This document shows, piece by piece, positions 45,712-59,641 of a DNA stretch of 64,000 nt. Under the pieces are notes generated by a model. That model made no database searches. It had not been told where the DNA came from and saw nothing but the letters and a program-made list of their open reading frames with translations. Numbering within the stretch: position 1 is the stretch's first letter; each line of letters opens with the position of its first letter. The position numbers and the translations under genes are program-made. This stretch comes from Pseudocercospora fijiensis CIRAD86 (lineage: Eukaryota; Ascomycota; Dothideomycetes; Mycosphaerellales; Mycosphaerellaceae). The stretch is taken from contig NW_006921540.1 of NCBI RefSeq assembly GCF_000340215.1, positions 2,541,486 to 2,605,485 of the forward strand, written 5' to 3'.

Positions 45712-48700
45712 GTATCTATAAGAATAGAGGGCCTTCGACTAATTATAATACGAGCGCGTCTTCCCTACTATAATAGGTAGACGTACGAGGTATTATAGCA
45801 CTGCCTCCGTTCTAAGTAATATTATATCGAGTTCTTTGCGTCTACTCTTAAAAAACCTAGCTATATCCGCTTCCGAGGGTTTGTTCTTATTATTACAAGG
45901 GCTATTATTGTTCGTAGTTTCGCTAGCCCTAATTAGTTAGGTTTAGTAGCCTTTAATTGTTAATCTTATCTTATCTTTTAAAAAACACAGCTCGTCTGGT
46001 TTCTATAAATAAAGGCTATTATAAGTGTAGTAGTAGAGGTTCGCTTCGCTTAAAGGGTCGGAAAGATCGAGGAGTAACCTATTATCCGCAAGATCGACCC
46101 CGGCTAGCTTAGCTCTATAGTTTTGCCCTTAGTTAGTTAGTCTATTAGTCTACTCAATCTTTTAAGCGGCTTAAAGTTTTAACTCGGCCTTAAAGTTTTG
46201 ATTAAACCTTTAATATAGCTATTCTTTTAACTTAAGTAGTATAGCGCGCTTCCGGCCTTAGGCCGTAGTATAGGTAAAGTTACCTTCGCAAGTATAGCGA
46301 CAATAGTAGGTAATATTAACAATAGCGGCGCTAGTCGTCTTAGCGCTAACTTTACCTTCTTCTAATTTCCTTCTTTAACTAATAACAACTCGGCAATACT
46401 ATTACTAATATAGCTGTATCCTTCCTTCCTTAACTAGTAACACACTCTATAATACTATTACTAATATAGCCGCGCCGGCCGTATCGCCCTTTAGTATAAG
46501 CGTAACGCCGTCGTTATTACTATTATTACTAACTACGCGCGCGCGCGCCGCCTTTACCGATCGCCTAGGCCTCGAGGCCTCGTTAGAAGGAAGGAACAAG
46601 AGGGGGACCTATAGGGCGCGTTAGTAAAGAGGTAGAATCCTTAAAAGAGCAGACGATTAGTTAACGCATTATAGCGCGTTTATTAATACTCGGTACGCGT
46701 TTACTATAGTAGTATAGTCTTATTATCCTAGTTTACCGGCCTCTAATTAGTTAGCTAATAGTACCCCGGGGGTAGCATTATTCCTAGGCGACATTATAGG
46801 CCCTTAGCCTTCTTCTTATTCTTTATACTAGTCTAATACTTATCTAATAACTTAGCTATATCCTTAAAGGAATCTTTAGCCTCCTACGAGTCCTATTTAG
46901 GTAAATAGCCTTACTACCTTAACAGGTATTCCTTCTTGCCCTACCTAGTTCGGTGCTTTAGGATGCGTTCTATAGACTATAGCTCTTTACTATCGGCTAA
47001 GACTTCTTCTAACTTAGTAGGCGCTTTATCGCCTTCGCGCTAGTAGTATAGTTTAAGGAGGAATACATAGAAGGTGTTATAGATAGTATAATAGGGTAGA
47101 AGCTATAACTAGTAGGCCTATATACCCTTAGCCTCTCGAATGCGGAATAGGCTAATGTATCTTAGTACGAGCTTAGGCCTTGTTTTGCTATTAGGTAATA
47201 GGTGTTTGCGGATACAGAGGTTCTTAGTGCTAAGTATAACTATATCGCCTTACTTAAAGGTTATTAGCGTATAATGCTTGTTATAATAGGTCTTTTAATA
47301 CTCTTAAGCCTTTGTTAGCTTCTTAGCTATCTTAGCATAGATTTCTCGCATCTTCTAGACACGTTCTATTGCTACTAGTATCTTAGGTTAACCCGCTTCC
47401 CTTTCCTTACGCTCGGCCTCGAGCGATAGGGGATCTTATAGTATAGCAGTATTCTAGCCTATTATAGCTATATATAGCGATACCTTAGTTAATAAGTAGA
47501 TACTATTATTATATACGAATTTAGCTAGTTATAGGAGATTAACCTAGTCGTTAGGGTTCTCGTTAATATAACTACGTAGGTACTACTATAGGGTAGCATT
47601 TTGCCTCTCGGTTTAGCTATCTGTTTGTAGATAGAATACTACAGATAGGCGATGCTTAAGTCTTAGTTATAGGCATATTTCACTCTAATAATAAGATATA
47701 AATGTCGAGCCTCTATCGGAGACTATCCCTTTAGGGGTTCCCTAATAGCTATAGAAGATGTTGTTCTATAGGGCTTTAGCTATATTAATAGTAGTCCAAT
47801 CCTTCCGAGTAGGGATATAACGAGCCCCCTTAGTAAATCGATCTACTATAACAAGGATAGTATTAAAGATATCCTTGCTGCCCCTACGCTTAGTAGGCGG
47901 AAGGCCTATAATAAAGTCTATTATTAGTTTAGCAAATAGTTTCTTTAGGACAGGGAGTAAAGACAGCTCGCCGAATAGTAAGTGCTTTAGTACTTTAACT
48001 CGCTAGCAAACTATATAGGTCTGTATATATTCCTTTATATACCGCTTACTATTTAGCTAGTAGTATATGCGCGATAGCAGCTCGTACGACCTCTCTATAC
48101 TATAGTAACTAGCGAGCTTACTATTATAGTGCCTCTTTAAAAGTTCTTGCCTAATCGATTGTTTAGCGGGGACGTAGTATCTACCCTTGAACTTTAAGTA
48201 ACCCTTGTCGTCGATCGACTAGTTATTACTCTTACTAGATCGAGTCTTTCGCCTACTTATAAGCTTATCGATACGTTTAGTAGCAAAGGCGTCCCTCTAC
48301 TAAGTACGTAACAGCTTATCTATAAACGATTAACTATCCCTATTTACAAGGTTATTTAATAGCACTCTCGCTATTAAACGAGGTACGTATTATATGTATC
48401 TAATAGCACTAGCAGCCGGATTAACTATAGTAGTGCTATCGCTATTACTATATATAGCGATGTCGACTAGGGAGTTATTATAACTTCTCCTATCTATATT
48501 ATTAGCCCTTGCCTTAACACGCACTATTAATATAGCAAGAGTATTAATATACTTCGAGCCGTCGCGGAGTCCGGTAAGCCGCTTATCCTATACTTGCCTT
48601 ACTACGAGGTCTATAGCAATCTTATACTATAGGGTTAGAAACAATAAATTAATAGATTAGGTTTCGCTATCGTAATTAGGTCGCCTCGATAGGCTATTAG

Positions 48701-49804
48701 TAGGGTTACTTACGCCTAGCCGATATAATATATTAAAATCGAATCCGGCGAGGTAGACGGCCTATCTAGCCTATCGACCTATAACTCTAGTAACCTTAGT
48801 AATGCTACGAAGGTTGTTATAGTCCGTATAGACCTAAATAGGGTGCTAAGCACTATCGAGATAATAGCGCTAGTGTTTAAAGGCTTCTACGATTGCTAAG
48901 AGCTCTTACTCGTAGGTCTCGTACTAACGTTCTATATCGATTATTTTCCGCGAAAAGAAGGCGATTAGGTGCTAGTAATTATTATTAGCCTGTTGTAACA
49001 TAATAGCTAATATAGCGAACTGTAAAGCGTTAGTCTTAATACGGATCTGCTTACTTAGTACGAAATAGTATAATAAGGGGACTTTAGTAAAGCGCTACTT
49101 TAAACCGTTAAAAGCGGCTTGCGCTCTATTAGTCTATTTAAACTCTCTAGTCGGGTTGGCCTTGGTTTTAGTAAGCTTAGTTAACAGCATTATCTGCCTC
49201 GAATAGCCCTTAATAAACCGGCGGTAGAAGTTAGTAAAACCGAGGAATAATTAAAGCTCTTTAATAGACGTAGGAATAGGCTATTTAGTAATTGTTTTGA
49301 TCCGGTTAGAATTAGCCTTAATACCCTTAGTTAATACGAGGAAGCTAAGGAAGGCTACCTCCTTAGTAGCAAAGGTGCATTTAGAAGGCTTACAATATAG
49401 GCTATAGGCTCGCAGGCGGTCGAGGACCTTGCGTACTACAGCCTAGTGCTCTGTAATGTTAGGTAAATAGGTATAGACTAGGATATTATCTAGGTAAACT
49501 ATATAGAGGTAGTCTAATAGGCCTAATAGGGCCCGATTGATATAGGACTAGAATGTTTTAGGGGCGTTAGCTAGCTTAAATAGCATAACTAAGTACTCGA
49601 AATAGCTATAACGAGTGCAGAAGGCTATCTTCTATTTATCGCCCTTGCGAATACAGATACGGTAATAGGCGTCCTTAATGTCTAATATAGTATAGTAGTA
49701 GGTACTAGAAAGGCGATCGAGAGTCTTATTAATAAGCGGAAGTAGATAGCGGTCTTTAATAGTAATAGTATTAAGTCTACGGTAATTAATATATAGGCGT
49801 AGGC
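45712..49804 (-). pseudogene. Gypsy (minus) pol 3' half: RT end, RNase H, integrase, chromodomain
   Basis: The minus-strand frame from 49,804 gives RT (palm region at 49632-49800, [11 protein letters not shown] block), then RNase H, integrase core at about 47,800-47,950 and chromodomain near 46,900-47,000, followed by the 1.2-kb 3' spacer typical of this family. Stops at Gln and Trp codons show RIP. Confidence 0.82.
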
Positions 49805-50001
49805 TGTTAGGACTAAAGAGGTTACACGTAATTAGCATATAACTAGGCTCGAGTGAAGCTAGGGTCTTAATGCCTTAGGCAGGGCTTAGCGCTTAGCGTT
49901 AGGCTAACTAGCCTGCCTTCCTCCCTCTCCTCTTAGATCTCTATCGAATACTACCTATACCTACTACTACCCTATCTACCTACTAACATACCCTTCTTAT
50001 A
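49805..50001 (+). repeat. Gypsy 5' LTR (nested plus copy)
   Basis: This 197-bp repeat has an intact TGTTAGG start, unlike the RIPed TATTAGG start of the copy at 9517. Confidence 0.9.
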
Positions 50002-50258
50002 TAGTATTCGATCTACCCTTTAAGGGTAGTAGCTAGATAGTCCTTATTTTAAGCTTTTAGCGGTATAGCTACGAACAAGACTAATCTAACTATATTGCGC
50101 CCGAAGAACGGGACCTATACGTACTATTCTACTAAAACAACCGTACCAATTATTAAGCAAGGCCTTCTATACGGCCTATTATACTAAGTTAAGCATACTA
50201 AGCCGATATCTACTAATTCCGCTATATCCGCATCTTAGGGGCTAATAATACATTATTA

Positions 50259-53200
50259 GTGTCGCCCCTTACAATAGCCGGTTTATTACGAAACAACAAC
50301 CGTGCTGCCGCTAGCAGCGCTAGCAATAACAACACTAGTAGCATAGCACCTACTAAAGTGCCTACTAAAGTGCCTCCTACTAAAGAGCCTACCGGAGAGC
50401 CTATTAAAGAAGAACCTATAATTCTAGGTAATAATCTAGAATTGCCTATTAACGATATTCTTAATAATATTGTTAATCGACGATATAGCTAGCTAGCCTT
50501 TAGGCCCCAACTAGTAGGGAGACTCTAAGAAGCTACCTAAAACAGGCTTACTACCCTACGTTAAGAACAATAGCTAAAGGATAACCTCCTCGAAATTCGC
50601 CGCCTTTAGGAGGCCCTAATAACTAATACTAAGCCGACAGTAGGGCCTTCCTTACTACTAGTCCTAGTCTAGAAGAAGGATGCTAAACTTAAGGACTGCA
50701 CTGTGTTTAATAGCTCTAGTCGAAAGTAATATAACGACTACATTCGTAACTGTAAGCTTAACTAACGAAACGCACTAAGGGCTCTACTAAATGACTATTT
50801 ACTAGTCGTCTATGCTATATAGTACATTAACGGCGACCTAAAACGCACCTAGGATAACTATTTTAACTCCCTTAATAACTAAACTGCTGTTTAGTAGCAG
50901 ACCTACAAAACCATTATACTAGACACCCTTAGAAACCCTATACTAAGGCAACAACACGCTTAGGACTAGTACCTTCGAGCTAAGCAAAAGACTAGTTAAT
51001 TAGCCCGTTCATTTAAGGCCTATTTAAAGACCCTCGAGGACGATTTGCTAGCTAAGACCGACTCTATCTAGATTTCCGAAATACGCCCTAAATTGCGATA
51101 GGAACTAGTCCTCGAATTGGACCGCCGTCGTATGTTCGAATAGGCTAACCTAACACGTATTCAATTTATAGTTAAGGTAGAAACAGCTAAACGAGCTGTC
51201 TAGCTCTAGCAACGACTAGAATTAAGGATCCGACCTACTAGCAACCGTAGCAACCGTAGCCGCGGAGGAAACCAAGGTTCCTACTATAACAACAATGCTA
51301 ACAATAGGAACAGTAATAATAACCGTAGAAGAGGCCGTAGCCGCCGGCTATATAGAGGAGGCCGCGATAGGGGCCGTAAAAGGGGCTCGTATCCCTATAA
51401 TGCTAACCGCTCGGCTAACAATAGCAGCAACAGCTACGGCAGTCTACTAACCGGATTGAAGTGCTTTAACTACGATAGCACTAGCTATCTACTAGGCCAA
51501 TGCGACAAACCTAAGGACTAGGCCCGAATCGACCGTGCTACCGCTAAGCACCGTAAGCACCTTTTAGCCGCTAATGCTACCCCTATAGGCTAACCTTCTT
51601 ATTAGTCGAAAAAAGAATAAGCGCCGCACTAACTGTTAGCCTTATACGGCGTAAGACTATCGACATTGTGCTAGCTATAATACGTTCCTGCCTTATATAG
51701 GATACGAAGGGCACTACCTATTAAACTAAGGTTATACTAGATCTAGGAAATTTAGTTAGTGCCCTTATTAGCTATCGCTTAGCTAAGCAATTAGACCTTC
51801 GACAACTGCCTAGGACTAACCTACTAACCCTTGCTTAGTTTAATAACGCTCGGCACTTAACCTATAGGGCCTACTATGTTCCTATAGTCCTAAAGGACGA
51901 CCTCGGAAATAAACGCCTACTAGACTTTACTGCCTACGTAGTAGATATAGACAACCTATATAGGGGAGCTACTATTATTATTAGCAACCCTGTTCTTAAG
52001 TACTATACTATAGTTATAGACTTAGGCAGTTAATAATAGCGATTTAGAATCGCTAGGAAAGAGGACATTAAACACATCGACATTAGCGAGTGTCCTAATA
52101 ATATTAGGGTCCTATTTATTAGTAACCTAACACTAGCCTCCGCCTTAGCTAATCTAACTGCCGACCTGCTCGGTAGTAATAACGATAAACCTGTGCCCCC
52201 TAATAGCATAGACCCTAAACAGCTTAAGCGTATACCGGAGCCTATTCGAGAGACCTATATTAATATATTTAAACACTACCTAGCATCGACGTTGCCTATG
52301 TTTAAGGAGACGGATTATAAGATTAACATTATAGAGGGTAAGGAGGTTCCTTTTAGCCCCCTCTACAACCTTAGTAAACGAGAGCTTGCTATATTACGTA
52401 AGTATCTAGAGGAAAACCTAGCTAATAGCCGGATACGATATAGTAACAGCCCTACTAGTGCACCTATCCTATTCGTGCTAAAGAAGGATAGTAGCTTACG
52501 CCTATGTGTTAATTATCGTAGGCTTAACGCTGTTACTATTAAAGACCGCTATCTACTCCCGCTTATTAATAAGACCCTCGACCGCCTTTCTAGTACCTAC
52601 TACTATACTATATTAGACATTAAGGATGCGTACTATCGTATCCGCATTCGTAAGGGCGATGAATAGAAGATAGCCTTTCGCACTCGCTATAGCTATTTTA
52701 AGTACTTAGTTATGCTATTTAGTCTAGCTAATGCCCCTGCAACATTCTAGTCCTATATTAATCGGGCCCTTTCGGGCCTATTAGACTACCTCTATGTAGT
52801 TTACCTAGATAACATCCTAGTTTATACACACTCCCCCGACATTGCGGAGTACTAGGCTATAGTCCGCAAGGTACTCGATCGCCTACGAGCCTATAGCTTG
52901 TATTACAAGCCTTCTAAATGCATCTTTGCTGCTAAAGAGGTGTTATTCCTCGGCTTCCTTGTATCAACTAAGGGTGTTAAGGCTAATCCTAATCGAATTA
53001 AAACCATTACTAAATAGCTAACACCTACTAGTATTAAAGAGCTTCAATTATTCCTAGGTTTTGCTAACTTCTACCGTCGATTTATCGAAGGTTACTCGCG
53101 GCACGTAATGCTACTAACTAAGCTTACTAAAACTAAGGCTAACCCGACTAGAGAGTTTAGATAGACTAACAGAGCATAAGCCGCTTTTAACGGTCTAAAG

Positions 53201-55520
53201 CGACGCTTTACTAAAGTCCCCTTATTATACTATTTCGTGCTAAATAAGTAGATCCGAATTGAGACTAACGCTTTACAGTTCGCTGTATCGGCTATTATGT
53301 CCTAGCAATCAGATAATAACTATTATTAGTACCCGATTGCCTTCTTCTCGAGGAAGATAATTAACGCTAAGCGCCGCTACGAGACCTACGAGCAAGAGCT
53401 CCTAGCTATTATCGAGGCCTTTAAGTACTAGCGCTACTATCTCGATAGTGCTTAGTATACTATTTAGGTCTATACAGACTATAACAACCTCTGTAGCATT
53501 ACTAAGGTTACTAGGGTTATAGGTCGATAGGCTAGATAGGCCGTCTACCTCGCTAGGTTTGATTTTAATATATTATATCGGCTAGGCGTAAGCAACCCTG
53601 CTAATAGCCTATCGAGGCGACCTAATTACGATAGCGAAACCTAATATATTAATTCTTTGTTTCTAACCCTGCAGTATAAGATTGCTATAGCCCGTATTGT
53701 TAATAAGCAAGCGTAGGATAAGCGGCTTACCGGACTCCGCGACGGCTTAAAGCATATTAATGCTCTTGCTATATTAATAGTACGTATTAAGGCAAGGGCT
53801 AAGGACACAGATAGGAGAAGTTATAATAACTCCCTAGTCGATATCGCAATATACAGTAATAGCGATTAAAGCACTAATATAGTTAATCCGGCTGCTAGTG
53901 CTATTAGATATATATAATGCGTACCTCGTTTAATAGCGAGGGTGCTATTAAATAACCTTGCAAATAGGGATAGTCAATCGTTTATAGATAAGCTATTACG
54001 GGCTTAGTAGAGGGACGCCTTTGCTACTAAATGTATAGACAAGCTTATAAGTAGACGAAAGACTCGATCTAGTAAGAGTAGCAATTAGTCGATCGATAAC
54101 AAAGGTTATTTAAAGTTTAAGGGCAGATACTATGTCCCCGCTAAACATTCGATCTAACAAGAACTTCTTAAGCGATACTATAATAGTAAGCTTGCCGGTT
54201 ACTATAGTATAGAGAGGTCGCACGAGCTACTATCGCGCATATACTACTAGCTAAATAGTAAGCGGGATATAAAGGAATACGTTAACACGTGTGCCGTATG
54301 CTAACGTATTAAGGCACTAAAGCATTAGCCTTTTAGCGAGTTATCCTCTTTACTAATCCCTTACAAGCTATTTGTAGAGCTTATAATAGACTTTATTATA
54401 GCCCTTCCGCCTACTAAGCGTAGGGGCAGCAAGGACGTATATAATGCTATCCTTATTGTAGTAGATCGATTTACTAAAGGCGCTCGATATATCCCGGCGC
54501 GTAAGGATTAGACTACTATTAATATAGTAGAGGCGCTATAGACTAACATCTTCTATACCTATTAGGGAACCCCTAAGAGGATAGTCTCCGATAGAGGCTC
54601 GATATTCACATCGCACTATTAGAGCGAAATATACCTATAGCTAAGACTAAAGCATCGGCTATTAATAGCCTTCTATCTATAGACTAACGGTTAAACAGAG
54701 AGGCAAAATGCTACCCTATAGCAATACCTGCGCAGCTACATTAACGAGAATCCTAACGACTAGGTTAACCTCCTACAACTAGCTGAATTCGTATATAACA
54801 ATAGTGTCTACTTATTAACTAAGGTGTTACTATATATAGCTATAATAGGCTAGAACGCTGCGATGCTACAAGACCCCCTGTCGCTTAAGGCCGAGCGTAA
54901 GGAAAGGGAAGCGCGTTAAGTACTAACACCTAAGACACTAGCAGCTATTAAGAGGGTTCAAAAGATGCGAGAAATTTACGCTAAGATAGCTAACAAACTA
55001 GCAAAGGCCTAGGCCTATTAGAAGGCCTACTATAATAAACACTACCTTCTAATAACCTTTAAGCAAGGCGACCTAGTTATGCTAAGCACTAAGAACCTCC
55101 GTATCCGCAAACACCTATTACCTAATAGCAAAACAAGGCCTAAGCTCGCACTAAGATACATTGGCCTATTCCGCATTCGAGAAGCTAAGGGCATACAGGC
55201 TTACTAGTTGTAGCTTCTACCTTATTACACTATCTACGACACCTTCTATATATCCCTCCTTAAGCCGTACTACCTACGCGAAGGGGATGAAGCACCTGCT
55301 AAATCCGAGGACATACTAGCCGATAGCGAAGAGCTGTAGTCTATAGAACGTATCCTATAGTACCGGACTAGGAAAGGCAAGAAGGAGTACCTATTAAGAT
55401 AGTAAGGCTATTTACCTAAATAGGACTCGTAGGAAGCTAAAGCTTCTTTTAAAGACATAACTAAGTTATTAGATAAGTATTAGACTAGTATAAAGAACAC
55501 GAAGAAGGCTAAGAGCTTAT
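50259..55520 (+). pseudogene. Gypsy gag-pol reading frame (nested plus copy), inactivated
   Basis: The layout is the same as the copy at 9,990-15,170: gag with a CCHC-like knuckle near 51,460-51,520, protease near 51,735 (LDLGN), RT, RNase H, integrase and chromodomain. TAG/TAA stops at Gln and Trp codons and the YLDN change in RT make it non-functional. Some runs stay open for up to 157 codons. Confidence 0.85.
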
Positions 55521-56739
55521 AATGCCTATAATGTTACTACTAAGCCTAGGATTAATGCTACCCCCGGGGTGCTATTAGCTAACTAATTAGAGGCAAGCAA
55601 TTGTTAGCAATAAAAGACAATAAGACTATACTACTATAGAATCTACCTCTTTACTAGCGCACCCTACAAGACCCTTCTCTTAGCGCCCCCTCTTATTCCT
55701 TTATTCTATAGAGGCCCTAAGGCCTAGTCGGTCGACGGCGCGCGCGCGTATAAATAGTAGCGATAATAATAATAACGGCGTTGCGCCTATACTAAAGGAT
55801 AGCACGGCCGGCGCGGCTATATTAGTAACAGTATTGCGGAGTGTGTTGCTGTTTAAGAAAGGAAGGATATAGCTATATTAGTAACGGTATTACCGAGTTG
55901 TTATTAGTTAAAGAAGGAAATTAGAAGAAGGTAAAGTTAGCGCTAAGACGACTAGCGCCGCTATTATTAAATATTACTTGCTATTATCGCTATACCTATA
56001 GACACAACCTTACCTACACTACGAGCCTAAGGCACCTTTAATCAAAACTTTAATCAAAACTTTAAGTCGCTTAAAGATTAAGCGACTAATAGACTAGCTA
56101 ACTAAGGGTAAAACTATAAAGCTAAGCTAGCTAGGGTCGATCTTGCGGATAATAGGTTACTCCTTAATCTATCTAACCCTTTAAGCGAGGCGAACCTCTA
56201 CTACTATACTTATAATAGCCTTTACCTATAGAAACTAGACGAGCTGTGTTTTTTCGGAAAAGATAAGATAAGATTAACAATTGAAGGCCGCTAAACCTAG
56301 CTAATTAGGGCTAGCGAAACTACGAACAATAAGAACAATAACCCTCGGAAACGGACAAACCCTCGGAAGCGGACATTGCTAGGTCTTTTAAGAGTAGACG
56401 CAAAGAACTCGGTACGACATTACTTAGAACGGAGGCAGGGCTACAATACCTCGTACGTCTACCTATTATAGTAGGGAAGACGCGCTCGTATTATAATTAG
56501 TCGATAGTCCTCAATTCTTATAGTTATATATTACTTTATTGTATGTAAGGATAGCGTAGTTAGAGTTAGACATTGTATTGTATTAGAGGTAAGGTTTAAT
56601 ATGGTTGCATAATCGGTAATTGTGTGTTTGGTTTAGCGCGGACTAAGAAGCTTACTAGACCTGCTAAGTTAGCCGCGATAGAGGTTAAGAATAGAATATA
56701 GACCGGCTACGAGGGCGCGGCCTTTAGAAGGGAAGCGTA

Positions 56740-56936
56740 TGTTAGGACTAAAGAGGTTATACGTAATTAGCATATAACTAGGCTCGAGTAAAGCTAGGGT
56801 CTTAATGCCTTAGGCAGGGCTTAGCGCTTAGCGTTAGGCTAACTAGCCTGCCTTCCTCCCTCTCCTCTTAGATCTCTATCGAATACTACCTGTACCTACT
56901 ACTACCCTATCTACCTGCTAACATACCCTTCTTATA
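56740..56936 (+). repeat. Gypsy 3' LTR (nested plus copy)
   Basis: This 197-bp direct repeat of 49805-50001 is followed by TAGGC. Confidence 0.9.
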
Positions 56937-59445
56937 TAGGCTACTATCCTTCTTTAGTACGAATAGGATAGAGGCGCTAGTAGGGCTATTACTATACCGT
57001 ATCCGGCTATTAGCTAGGTTTTCCTCTAGATACTTACGCAATATAGTAAGCTCTCGTTTACTAAGGTTATAGAGGGGCCTAAAAGGAACCTCTTTGCCCT
57101 CTATAATATTAATCTTATAATCCGTCTCTTTAAATATAGGCAATGTCGATGCTAGGTAGTATTTAAATACCTCGATATAGGTCTCCCTAATAGTCTAGGG
57201 TATACGAGCGAGCTAATTAGGGCCTGTGCTATTAGGAGGCATAGGTTTATCGTTATTACTACTAAGTAGGTTAGTAGTAGGATTAGCTAAGGCGGAGGCT
57301 AGTATTAGGTTGCTAATAAATAGGACCCTAATATCGTTAGGGCACTCGCTAACGTCGATATACTTAATGTCCTCTTTTCTAGCGATTCTAAATCGCTATT
57401 ATTAACTACCTAAGTCTATAGTAATAGTATAGTACTTAAGAACAGAGTTGCTAATAATAATAGTAGCTCCCCTATATAGGTTGTCTATATCTACTACGTA
57501 GGTAGTAAAGTCTAGTAAGCGCTTATTACCGAGGTCGTCTCTTAGAACTATATAAATATAGTAGGCTCTATAGGTTAAGTGCCGAGCGTTATTAAACTAA
57601 GCAAGGGTTAGTAGGTTAGTCCTAGGCAGTTGTCGAAGATCTAATTGCTTAGCTAGGCGATAGCTAATAAGGGCGCTAACTAAATTTCCTAGGTCTAGAG
57701 TAACCTTAGTTTTATAATTGTTGCTATATATATCCCCTACGAGACAGGTACGTATAATAGCTAGTACAATGTCGATAGTCTTACGCTATATAAGGCTAAC
57801 AGTTAGTACGGCGCTTACTCTTTTTTCGACTAATTAGAAGGTTAGCCTATAGGGGTAGCGTTAGCGGCTAAAAGGTGCTTTCGGTATTTAGCGGTAGTAC
57901 GGTCGATTCGGGCCTAGTCCTTAGGTTTGTCGCATTAGCCTAGTAAATAGCTAGTGCTATTACAATTGAAGCACTTTAATCCGGTTAGTAGATTGCCGTA
58001 GCTATTATTATTGTTAGTAGAGCGGTTAGCGTTATAGGGATACGAGCCCCTTCTACGGCCCCTATCGTAGCCTCCTCTATATAGCCGACGGCTACGGCCT
58101 CTCCTACGGTTATTATTACTATTCCTATTATTAGCGCTATTGTTTTAGTAGGAACCTTAGTTTCCTCCGCGGGCACTACGGTTGCCGCGGTTAGTACTAG
58201 CTAGTCGGATCCTCGATTCTAGTCGTTACTAGAGCTAAACAGCTCGTTCGGCTGTTTCTACTTCGACTATAAATTAAATACGTATTAGATTAGCCTGTTC
58301 GAATACACGGCGGCGGTCTAGTTTAAGGACTAATTCCTATCTCAATTTAGGGCGTATCTTAGATATCTAGATAGAGTCGGTTTTAGGTAGCAAATCGTCC
58401 TTAAGGGTCTTTAGATAGGCCTCGAAGGATCGAGAGGTTTAGTCGGCCTTTTGTTTAGCACGTAGGTATTAGTCTTAGGCGTGTTATTGCCTTAGTATAG
58501 GGTTTCTAAGGGTGTCTAGCATAATAGTCTTATAGGTTTTCTACTAAATAGCGGTCTAATCGTTAAGGGAGTTAAAATGGTTATCCTATATACGCTTTAG
58601 GTCGCTATTAATATACTATATAGCGTAGACAACTAGTAAATAGTCGTCTAGAAGAGCCCTCGGTGCATTTCGTTAGTTAAGCTTATAATCGCGTATATAA
58701 TTATTATATTGCTTGCGACTAGAGCCGTTAAATACAGTATAGTCCTTAAGCTTAGCATCCTTCTTTTAGATAGGGACGGGTAGTAAGGAAGGCCCTACTA
58801 TCGGCTTAGTATTAGTTGTTAGGGCTTCCTATAAGCGGCGAATCTCGAGGAGATTATCCTTTAGCTATTATTCCTAACGCAAGGCAGTAAGCCTGTTCTA
58901 AGTAGCTTCTTAAAGTCTCGCTACTAGCTAGGGACTAAAGGCTAGTTAGCTATATCGACGGTTAATAATGTTGTTAAGAATATCGTCGATAGGCAATTCT
59001 AGGTCGTTATCTAGAATTATAAGTTCTTTAGCAGGCTCTCCGGTAGGCTCTTTAGTAGGAGGCACTTTAGCAGGCACTTTAGTAGGCACTTTAGTAGGCA
59101 CTATACTACTAGCGTTGTCGTTGCTAGCGCTGCTAGCGGCTCCGCAGTTATTGTTTCGTAATAAACCGGCTATTATAAGAGGCGACACTAATAATGTATT
59201 ATTAGCCCCTAAGATACGGATATAGCGGAATTAGTAGATATCGGCTTAGTACGATTAACTTAGTGTAATAGGCCGTATAGAAGGCCTTACTTAATAATTG
59301 GTACGGTTGTTTTAATAGAATAGTACGTATAGGTCCCGTTCTTCGGGCGTAATATAGTTAAATCGATAGTTTTCGTAGCTATACCGCTAAAAGCTTAAAA
59401 TAAGGACTATCTAGCTACTACCTTTAAAGGGTAGATCGAATACTA
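56937..59445 (-). pseudogene. Gypsy (minus) gag, protease and RT start
   Basis: Reading leftward from the LTR, gag is at about 59,190-57,800, including an open 80-codon segment 58946-59188 with the same VPTKVPAKVPPTKEP-type motif as the nested copy. A Gly/Arg-rich region (about 58,000-58,180) and a CCHC remnant near 57,960 follow, then protease near 57,690 and the start of RT (57143-56942). RT then stops at the TAGGC insertion site and continues at 49,804. Confidence 0.85.
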
Positions 59446-59641
59446 TATAAGAAGGGTATATTAGTAGGTAGATAGGGTAGTAGTAGATACGAGTAGTATT
59501 CGATAAGAAGCTAGGAGGAGAGGGAGGAAGGCAGGCTAGTTAGCCTAACGCTAAGCGCTAAGCCCTACCTAAGGCACTAAGACCCTAGCTTTACTCGGCC
59601 TAATTATATACTAATCACGTATAGCCCCTTTAGCCCTAATA
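59446..59641 (-). repeat. Gypsy 5' LTR (minus-strand copy)
   Basis: This 196-bp repeat matches 39949-40144 and is followed by GTAGG at 59642-59646. Confidence 0.88.

Larger units (their letters stand above)
49805..56936 (+). mobile_element. Ty3/Gypsy chromovirus (plus strand), nested in the minus-strand copy
   Basis: The element is 7,132 bp with 197-bp LTRs (49805-50001 and 56740-56936) and target duplication TAGGC (49800-49804 and 56937-56941). Gag starts near 50,259 with an Asn/Ala/Ser-rich segment and a repeated VPTKVPPTKEP-type motif. The RT region 52193-52666 is open for 157 codons and includes [17 protein letters not shown]. The catalytic box near 52,801-52,812 is YLDN, the last Asp lost by a G-to-A change. 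Integrase core at about 54,370-54,510, chromodomain at about 55,340-55,440. It was inserted head-on into the RT of the older copy. Confidence 0.92.
39949..59641 (-). mobile_element. Ty3/Gypsy chromovirus (minus strand), host of two further insertions
   Basis: The two outer 196-bp LTRs (39949-40144 and 59446-59641) are in the same minus orientation and flanked by GTAGG (39944-39948 and 59642-59646), the 5-bp target duplication. Removing the Copia element and the second Gypsy with their duplications leaves about 7.2 kb, the family length. Gag lies at about 59,200-57,800, protease at 57,700, RT split at 56,937/49,804, RNase H and integrase at about 49,100-47,400, chromodomain at about 47,010-46,870. 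It belongs to the same family as the copies at 1, 9,517 and 49,805. Confidence 0.9.
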
